A DNA stretch of 64,000 nt, from assembly GCA_016716425.1 (NCBI GenBank), contig JADJWJ010000020.1, forward strand, positions 407,569-471,568. The letters run 5' to 3'. A program made the translations under genes and the position numbers. Each line of letters begins with the position of its first letter. Position 1 is the stretch's first letter. The notes beneath the pieces are model-generated. The model had not been told where the DNA came from and did not search any database. It worked only from the letters and a program-made list of their open reading frames with translations. This stretch comes from Betaproteobacteria bacterium. Its GTDB lineage: Bacteria > Pseudomonadota > Gammaproteobacteria > Burkholderiales > Casimicrobiaceae. This document shows, piece after piece, positions 63,974 to 64,000 of this stretch.

Positions 63974-64000
63974 GAACGCGGTTCGCTTTCCGCGGCGCGC

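Overview
The window (about 70% GC) looks like a chromosome segment of an uncultured betaproteobacterium, most likely order Burkholderiales. Grounds: the gene orders ndk-rlmN-pilW, accA-tilS, surE-pcm-nlpD-rpoS and alaC-hom-thrC; Bug-type (TctC) tricarboxylate receptors; a DUF1631 protein; and a tandem C/G-run repeat of a kind I associate with Burkholderiales genomes. Most genes are chromosomal housekeeping genes. No phage, insertion sequence, CRISPR array, rRNA or tRNA was seen.

Layout. 0-2.5 kb (minus): pilW, rlmN, ndk. 2.5-6 kb: a decayed Bug receptor fragment, then a DctPQM TRAP uptake operon. 6-11.2 kb (minus): tilS, accA, a TauE/SafE permease, an EamA transporter and an EVE-domain protein. 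11.3-19.9 kb (plus): a tartrate/malate dehydrogenase-like enzyme, a truncated Bug receptor, menB-menE (menaquinone synthesis), pntA-pntB (transhydrogenase) and a CaiB-type CoA transferase. 20-23.5 kb: a 1,128-residue CPBP membrane protease with a duplicated exported domain. 23.7-33.4 kb: an oligopeptide-type binding protein, hrpA, DUF1631, a CinA/MoaB-like protein and a MaoC hydratase. 33.4-41.5 kb: pyrD, mltB, ppc and a ferric-iron receptor (Fur box and promoter visible) convergent with its permease. 41.6-45.2 kb: surE-pcm-nlpD-rpoS. 45.2-50.3 kb (minus): a LuxR remnant, a lipoprotein and a MoxR-DUF58-transglutaminase cassette. 50.5-57 kb: an HDAC-like amidohydrolase, an exported Rieske-like protein, a small membrane protein, an exported YCII-like protein, an ABC-2 exporter pair, an MscS channel and an Mth938-like protein. 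57.3-64 kb: alaC-hom-thrC, a C13 (legumain-like) peptidase and an FbpC-type ATPase.

Sequence quality changes along the window. Up to about 45 kb the reading frames are clean apart from real gene remnants. From 47 kb, single-base indels, several of them in homopolymers, break about one gene per 1-3 kb. From 60.3 kb to the end nearly every 60-150 bases carries an indel, so thrC, the C13 peptidase and fbpC can only be read by joining frames. I treat this as assembly or sequencing error rather than biological decay, but cannot prove it from the sequence.

The most noteworthy points are: a menBE pair in a betaproteobacterial background; an exported Rieske / membrane / exported YCII / ABC-2 cluster that I cannot assign to a known system; the duplicated CPBP protease; a family of dispersed 3'-end repeats, one copy of which appears to have rewritten the C-terminus of fbpB; and a split iron(III) transport system.
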